The position numbers and the translations under genes are program-made. The notes below the pieces were generated by a model, which saw nothing but the letters and a program-made list of their open reading frames with translations, made no database searches and had not been told where the DNA came from. A DNA stretch of 54,334 nt from Desulfovibrio sp. (GTDB lineage Bacteria > Desulfobacterota > Desulfovibrionia > Desulfovibrionales > Desulfovibrionaceae): NCBI GenBank assembly GCA_031288535.1, contig JAITRF010000082.1, positions 1 through 54,334 on the forward strand, written 5' to 3'. Below are positions 52,213 to 54,334 of this stretch, in pieces (position 1 is the stretch's first letter; each line of letters opens with the position of its first letter).

Positions 52213-53877
52213 ATGGGCAATTTTCGTGATATACTGAGAGAACTTCTTGGCAAAATAATTGGTGAACCATCCCCTCAAAGCAGGCAAAGACCTTCCGTAG
52301 AAGACTTACGCCCAAACAAGCAGACTGGCGGCGGCAAAAATGTAGAACAACCAAAGCAAATATCACAACAAACCCCGATCACGCAGGCTTCGAAAAAATA
52401 TTCAAAGGTTCAAATGGTTCAAATAGGTTCTGATGGACTTAGTAGCAAAGTTAATAGAACAGGATCAACAGCAAGAGATCCTTACTTTTTCCAAATTGGA
52501 TTTGATTTCGGCACATCAAGTTCCAAGGCCATTATTCGCGATATCAATACTAATAGAGCATGGGTGTATACGGATCAATTTACAACTAATCATTGTTCTT
52601 TTTTGATCCCAAGTGTCGTGATCTGCCAGGATGGTAATTTTGAGCGTCACCTTGATGCGGGTACTCTTTACCCCGAGAATGGGCTCTATCACCTCAAAAT
52701 GGCAGCTGAAAAAGTTGCGATGGGCATTTCAAACATCCAAATACTTACAGAATATAAAAGAATATTAGGACTCATTTCATCACACACGCCGAGCCATATT
52801 ACAAAATTGGCTTGTATCTATTTGCTTTCGTCTTCTTTCTCTGACATTATCTCAAATATTATTCAAAAATTTCCAAATTACGGACAAAATAAAGACGATC
52901 AAATAGCTATTAATATGGCAATACCGGTATCTAATATCAGCGACAATAGAGTACGCTCTTTTTTTGAACGCATATTAAATATTTCGTGGAAGTTATCCTG
53001 GAAATTCAATTCATTTACTAGAAAAATTTCGATTGCTGATTTGGCACAGGAAGTTGAAGAATGCGAAAGATTCATTATTGAACAAGGCTATAACGAACTG
53101 TGCCATGTCTATCCAGAGGTTAGTGCAAATGTGCAAGCATTTGTCCGTTCCCCAGCTTCAAGCCCTGATATGCGAACCATTTATTTTTTTTCTGATACCG
53201 GGGCGGGAACAGTTGACCAGAGCGTTTTTACCTATGCGGGTGGAGAAGATCGACGCTTAAATTATTTTTCAGCTGGAGTCTTCTCCAGAGGTTCGAGTCA
53301 GATCGAAATTGCAGCTTGTGGCGACACTATTGATGAAAACAATCTTGAATTTTGGCGCAAAGAAAAAGAACGAGGTCAGGATTCACCTATACTTAATCGA
53401 GCAAAAGTTAAAGTCAGTGAAGGGCTAAAGGCTGACACTACGAAAACCCTGAAGAATACAACGAAATGCCTGACATATGGCAAAGGTGGCATTTCACCCG
53501 ATAATACGCTCAAAGAAAGGATTAAATTCATTTTCAGTGGGGGTGGGCATACAGAATTTCCTTATCAATTTGCTGTAATCACCGCTTATAAAGAATATCT
53601 GAGTACGCAAAAAGAACCTTTGATAACATCCATGGCACGCCCTCACGACTTAGATGTTCCAAAGGGATATGACCATTGGGTGAATCGCTTATATGTTGCT
53701 TATGGGCTTTCTTTTTTATTTCATGATCTTGCAGATAATACCTTTCCATCTGACAATAAAATTGATAAAGTAAAAGATATTACAATTTCAATGGGAAATA
53801 AATCAAGACAAAAATGCTCTTGTGGTGGATATAATAAGAACTGCTTAAAATGTTATGGCACAGGAATTGTCCAATAG
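52213..53877 (+). CDS. actin/Hsp70-fold (ASKHA) ATPase with C-terminal zinc knuckle
   Basis: The 554-residue protein has a disordered, Gln/Pro-rich start (about 1-75) and an ASKHA nucleotide-binding fold. Phosphate 1 loop is IGFDFGTSSSKAIIRD, phosphate 2 FFSDTGAGTVDQSVF, and an adenosine-type glycine motif FIFSGGGHTEF sits at about residue 435. It ends with CSCGGYNKNCLKCYGTG, a CxC...C..C knuckle like that of DnaJ. No substrate-binding domain of true DnaK is present. ATG 52213 has AGGTGA 6 bases ahead. Gene and C-terminal SNF2 region share AT-rich composition. It may control or assemble the SNF2 helicase by ATP cycling; no published system comes to mind. Confidence 0.8.
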   Translation: MGNFRDILRELLGKIIGEPSPQSRQRPSVEDLRPNKQTGGGKNVEQPKQISQQTPITQASKKYSKVQMVQIGSDGLSSKVNRTGSTARDPYFFQIGFDFGTSSSKAIIRDINTNRAWVYTDQFTTNHCSFLIPSVVICQDGNFERHLDAGTLYPENGLYHLKMAAEKVAMGISNIQILTEYKRILGLISSHTPSHITKLACIYLLSSSFSDIISNIIQKFPNYGQNKDDQIAINMAIPVSNISDNRVRSFFERILNISWKLSWKFNSFTRKISIADLAQEVEECERFIIEQGYNELCHVYPEVSANVQAFVRSPASSPDMRTIYFFSDTGAGTVDQSVFTYAGGEDRRLNYFSAGVFSRGSSQIEIAACGDTIDENNLEFWRKEKERGQDSPILNRAKVKVSEGLKADTTKTLKNTTKCLTYGKGGISPDNTLKERIKFIFSGGGHTEFPYQFAVITAYKEYLSTQKEPLITSMARPHDLDVPKGYDHWVNRLYVAYGLSFLFHDLADNTFPSDNKIDKVKDITISMGNKSRQKCSCGGYNKNCLKCYGTGIVQ

Positions 53878-54215
53878 AGTAGTATATTTTCTCTTTATAT
53901 GCGTGGTGTGACGGGGATTGCGTCTGGATATGTTTATCCATACCAGTTAAACTGAGACCAAAGCTAACTTATTTTAACAGGAGTTTCGCCGCTGACGAGT
54001 TTTAGCCAAGTTTTCTTTTATTATTCCGCATAGATATACATCCTAGCCCATGTTTAACAACCCTCTCTTGAAAATTGCCCAAAAACATATTTTTTTCAGT
54101 GTATGTTACGATAAAGTTCAATGATTCCAATAGGTATGGTTTTAAAAACGCCAATGTAGTGCCTTACATATAAAAATAAATCTTGCATTTTTTATTTCCC
54201 ATGGCATAATGCCCT
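53878..54215. other. AT-rich gene-free stretch at the right border of the island
   Basis: No supported gene is seen in 338 bases. It carries A/T runs and the presumed left end of the IS that begins at 54216. I could not fix a terminal inverted repeat since the right end lies outside the window. Confidence 0.5.
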
Positions 54216-54334
54216 ATGTATATTAGAAAAACAACTACCAAAAAAGCTGCGGATGGCACTTACTATACCACATTCCGGATCGTTGCTTCGAAAAGGGTGC
54301 GGGGAAAAGTCAAGCAACGCACTTTGCTCAATAT
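54216..54334 (+). mobile_element. IS1634-like transposase, 5' end only
   Basis: ATG 54216 begins MYIRKTTTKKAADGTYYTTF, then RIVASKRVRGKVKQRTLLN, at the window edge. This is the characteristic N-terminus of IS1634/IS1549-type (IS4-related) transposases. 39 residues are visible. It bounds the accessory island on the right. Confidence 0.8.

Noticed and set aside
37795..53877. DISARM or BREX assignment
   Set aside because: SNF2 and methylase genes are shared with DISARM, but DrmA, DrmB and DrmC are not seen. BREX markers (PglZ, BrxC, BrxL) are also absent.
52213..53877. Classical DnaK chaperone
   Set aside because: The nucleotide-binding loops are present, but the substrate-binding domain and lid are absent and the C-terminus is a short zinc knuckle.

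Overview
The window looks like chromosome from a Gram-negative, anaerobic member of the Desulfobacterota, most like Desulfovibrionaceae. It has outer-membrane biogenesis genes (Lol, BamA, several lytic transglycosylases), a soluble chemoreceptor fused to an [FeFe]-hydrogenase-like domain, and the phoH, 7TM-HD, ybeY gene order. Core genes are GC-rich by eye. The taxonomic call is inference from gene content; no rRNA is present.

Positions 1 to about 37,050 are mostly housekeeping. In order: mnmA (cut by the left edge), a lipoprotein, rpiB, cysS, an M48 metalloprotease, a YefM/PIN toxin-antitoxin pair, tRNA-Ala(GGC), an orphan sigma-54 response regulator, a phosphomannomutase, an MltC-like transglycosylase, a TVP38-family membrane protein, a GT2 glycosyltransferase, lysA, queA, an OsmC-like protein, then lolC/E, lolD, bamA and an amidase. 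A solitary AlbA_2/ATPase-type gene next to a tRNA 3'-end fragment marks a small insertion. Then follow an MltD-like transglycosylase, phoH, pgpH-like, the hydrogenase-like chemoreceptor, ybeY, an RraA-like gene, priA, hup and a TPR protein. Intergenic spaces in this half carry two families of multi-hairpin repeats that I do not recognise. One shows base-pair-preserving changes between copies.

Positions about 37,200 to 54,334 are an accessory island. It starts with a decayed transposase fragment and ends with the 5' end of an IS1634-like transposase. Between them, all on the plus strand, lie seven large genes: a restriction endonuclease/helicase of type III-like build, an AlbA_2/HATPase protein, a large beta-class DNA methyltransferase, a DUF4062 (TIR/SIR2-like fold) protein, a RelE-like/UvrD helicase fusion, an SNF2 helicase, and an actin/Hsp70-fold ATPase with a C-terminal zinc knuckle. 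Three junctions overlap by 1 to 17 bases, so the genes probably form two or three coupled transcription units. Base composition is mosaic: the methyltransferase recognition domain, the DUF4062 gene, the distal part of the SNF2 gene and the ATPase gene are strikingly AT-rich.

The island reads as an expanded restriction-modification or anti-phage system. The restriction and modification proteins would provide self/non-self discrimination. The AT-rich DUF4062, RelE-UvrD, SNF2 and ATPase genes look like add-on effectors or remodellers. I cannot match the full gene set to a named system, and this is the strongest candidate for something undescribed here.
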